Made by a program: the position numbers and the translations under genes
Source of the DNA: Virgifigura deserti
Lineage (GTDB): Bacteria > Pseudomonadota > Alphaproteobacteria > Dongiales > Dongiaceae
Direction of reading: 5' to 3'
Length of the DNA stretch: 64,000 bases
Assembly: GCA_003576685.1 (NCBI GenBank)
Contig: QOZR01000005.1
Coordinates: 186,001-250,000 of the forward strand
The notes under the pieces: model-generated
What the model was told of the DNA's origin: nothing
Seen by the model: only the letters and a program-made list of their open reading frames with translations
Databases searched by the model: none
Shown here: positions 62,150-64,000 of the stretch, one piece after another
Layout: each line of letters starts with the position of its first letter
How positions within the stretch are numbered: the stretch's first letter is position 1

Positions 62150-64000
62150 TCAGACCTCCAGATTCTGTTTGCGGATCGGCAATGAGCGGATCCGCGTGCC
62201 CGTCACCGCGAAGATCGCGTTCGCAACCGCCGCCGCGATCGGCGGCGTACCCGGCTCGCCGATCCCGCCGATCGGCGGTCCGCCCTCGATGATGACGGTC
62301 TCGACCACGGGCATTTCGTCCATGCGCAGCAGTTCGTAATCGTGGAAGTTGCTCTGCTGCACCTTGCCCTCCTCCAGCGTGATCTCGCCGCGGAGCGCGG
62401 CCGTCAGGCCGTAAACGATGGCGCTCTCCATCTGCGCCTCGATGCTGTCCGGATTGACCGCCATTCCGCAGTCGATAGCGCAGGCGACCCTATGCACCCG
62501 CACATCGCCGTCCTCTATGGAGACTTCGGCGACCTGCGCCACGAGGCTGCCGAAACTCTCATGGAAGGCGATGCCGCGGCCACGGCCCTGCGGCAGGGGC
62601 GCACCCCAATCGCCTTTCTCCGCCGCGGCGTCGAGCACCTTCAGGGCCCTGGCATCATGCGCCAGGAGCCGGCGGCGGAACTGGTAGGGGTCGGCCTGCG
62701 CCGCGGCGGCAACCTCGTCCAGGAAGCCTTCGGTGAAGAAGCCGTTATGCGAATGCCCGACCGAACGCCAGAAGCCGATATCGAGATGCGTCTTGCCCAT
62801 TACATAGTCGACACGCCGGGCCGGGAAAGCGTAGCGCAGCTCGACCGCTCCTTCGACGTTGCTGGGATCGACGCCGTTCTCGATGGCGCCCGGGAAGACG
62901 TGCTGCATCACCGACGGAGCGGAAATCCGCGTCGTCCAGGCGAGGATATTGCCGTCGGCATCGAGACCGGCGCGGAATCGCGCTACGGCCGCCGGCCGGT
63001 AGAAGTCATGCTGGATGTCCTCCTCGCGGGTCCAGATCAGCTTGACGGGCCGGCCGACCGCTTTCGAAGCCGCGACCGCCTGGGCGACGAAGTCGGGCTC
63101 GAACCGCCGGCCGAAACCGCCACCGAGAAAGGTCGTATGGACGGTCACCTGCGACGGCTCGAGGCCGGCCACCTCGGCCGCCGCGGCGGTTACAGAGACA
63201 GGCGACTGGTTGGGCGCCCAGACCTCGCAGGAGCCGTTTCCGACGCTCGCCGTGCAGTTCATCGGCTCCATCGTCGCATGGGCCAGGAGCGGCGCGTCAT
63301 AGTCGGCTTCCACGAAGGTCGTCGCATCAGCGAGCGCGGCCTCGGCATCGCCATCCTCCTCCGCCAAGGCGGCGTCGGACGCCTCGAACGCGGCCCGTAG
63401 GCTGTCCATCAAGGCGGCCGTCGTTGCACCGTCATGCGGAGTTTCGGCGAAAGTGACGGCGAGGGCGTCGACGGCCTGCTTGGCGCGCCACCAGCGGTCG
63501 GCGACGACGGCGATGCCGCCCGGCACCTCGACGACATCGATCACGCCCGGCATGCCGTCGATCGAGGCGCGATCGACGGATCCGACGGCGGCGCCCTTGA
63601 CGGGCGCATTGCGAACGGCGGCATATGCCATGCCCGGAACGGTAACGTCGACGCCGAAGACGGCGCGGCCTTCGACCTTGGCCGGCAGGTCCGGACGATC
63701 GATGCGCCGCCCGATGAGCGTGAAGTCCGCCGGGTCTTTGAGCCGGGGCTCCGCTGGCGGCGCCATGCGGGCCGCGGCCGCCGCGATCTCTCCGAAGCCG
63801 AAGCGGCGATCGCCCGCCGCATCGACGACGAATCCGGCCTCGGTCGAGAGCCCGTCCGGCGATATCCCCCACGCCTCCGCGGCCGCATGCACCAGCATTT
63901 CCCGCGCGGTGGCCGCCGCTTTGCGCAAAACGTCGTAATGCGCGCGGATCGACATGCTGCCGCCGGTCATCTGCATGTCGAGCCAGGGATTGTTGTGGTC
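62150..64000 (-). CDS. Xanthine dehydrogenase-family molybdopterin-binding subunit, isoquinoline 1-oxidoreductase beta type (5' end missing)
   Basis: The C-terminal 616 residues of a molybdenum hydroxylase large subunit, which normally has about 730-760. The gene continues beyond the right edge; the reading frame is open to the last base (PWLDMQMTGGSMSIRAHY). Motifs include the molybdopterin contact GGGFGRRFEPDFVAQA, the GHSHNGFFTEGFLDEVA region, and the catalytic glutamate in GGIGEPGTPPIAAAVANAI. The isoquinoline type works with a small 2Fe-2S subunit and oxidises N-heterocycles or aldehydes. The small subunit gene is not in view. DUF427 follows downstream. Confidence 0.9.
   Translation of the reverse strand, partial: DHNNPWLDMQMTGGSMSIRAHYDVLRKAAATAREMLVHAAAEAWGISPDGLSTEAGFVVDAAGDRRFGFGEIAAAAARMAPPAEPRLKDPADFTLIGRRIDRPDLPAKVEGRAVFGVDVTVPGMAYAAVRNAPVKGAAVGSVDRASIDGMPGVIDVVEVPGGIAVVADRWWRAKQAVDALAVTFAETPHDGATTAALMDSLRAAFEASDAALAEEDGDAEAALADATTFVEADYDAPLLAHATMEPMNCTASVGNGSCEVWAPNQSPVSVTAAAAEVAGLEPSQVTVHTTFLGGGFGRRFEPDFVAQAVAASKAVGRPVKLIWTREEDIQHDFYRPAAVARFRAGLDADGNILAWTTRISAPSVMQHVFPGAIENGVDPSNVEGAVELRYAFPARRVDYVMGKTHLDIGFWRSVGHSHNGFFTEGFLDEVAAAAQADPYQFRRRLLAHDARALKVLDAAAEKGDWGAPLPQGRGRGIAFHESFGSLVAQVAEVSIEDGDVRVHRVACAIDCGMAVNPDSIEAQMESAIVYGLTAALRGEITLEEGKVQQSNFHDYELLRMDEMPVVETVIIEGGPPIGGIGEPGTPPIAAAVANAIFAVTGTRIRSLPIRKQNLEV

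Noticed and set aside
1..64000. tRNA, rRNA or CRISPR arrays
   Set aside because: I scanned for cloverleaf-like GGTTCGA arms and regularly spaced repeats and saw none convincing; a covariance search would be needed to exclude a divergent tRNA.

Overview
The window is GC-rich, gene-dense chromosomal DNA from an alphaproteobacterium. The lineage call rests on several recognisable genes: the division-site ATPase MipZ, the nucleoid protein GapR (DUF2312), DUF1127 and DUF1244 small proteins, a fused indolepyruvate ferredoxin oxidoreductase, a split-type PntA, and GlcDEF glycolate oxidase. I cannot name the genus safely; a soil or plant-associated Rhodospirillales or Hyphomicrobiales type fits the gene content. 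No rRNA, tRNA, CRISPR array or intact prophage is visible.

Left part (1-12.7 kb): the 5' part of pntA, a GFA-type zinc protein, a UbiB/ABC1-like kinase, oligoendopeptidase F and an acyl-CoA synthetase are followed by a Tat-type hydrolase and an Old Yellow Enzyme reductase divergent from its ArsR regulator. Two truncated IS630-family ends in the same orientation then bracket a small island holding a secreted cupin and a zinc-ribbon class III nucleotide cyclase. A sugar-nucleotide epimerase follows.

Middle part (13-39 kb): a 1155-residue indolepyruvate oxidoreductase, two paralogous GcvA-like LysR regulators around a DUF1127 gene, a sulfotransferase, an endonuclease III, a serine beta-lactamase-like hydrolase and a five-gene Opp peptide ABC transporter. 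Convergent to the transporter are gapR and DUF1244. Next come a translationally coupled pair (YbdK-type ligase and N-formylglutamate amidohydrolase), a hydroxyproline epimerase, a flippase, a drug/metabolite exporter, and glycerate kinase with pyruvate kinase.

Signalling and stress part (39-50 kb): a GAF histidine kinase and a GAF-like nucleotide cyclase, an SDR with a divergent AraC regulator, and a SoxR regulon. SoxR is divergent from a two-domain monooxygenase, an FMN reductase and an MFS pump, and there are two textbook 18-bp SoxR boxes. A CatB-type chloramphenicol acetyltransferase and a LysE exporter follow, so this stretch looks like a xenobiotic and redox-drug defence island.

Right part (50-64 kb): the glcD-glcE-glcF glycolate oxidase operon, rpmJ with its terminator, a methyltransferase, a MATE pump coupled to a FAD amine oxidoreductase, three small unknown genes, mipZ, a DUF1127 gene, DUF427 and a molybdenum hydroxylase large subunit that runs off the edge. 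mipZ lies between two inverted copies of a repeat of about 70 bp, and its start looks frameshifted in a C tract. A second palindromic repeat of about 69 bp occurs near 4.75 kb and 61.7 kb. I did not find a convincing wholly new multi-gene system; the best leads are the repeats, the mipZ 5' end, the SoxR regulon and the IS-bracketed cyclase island.
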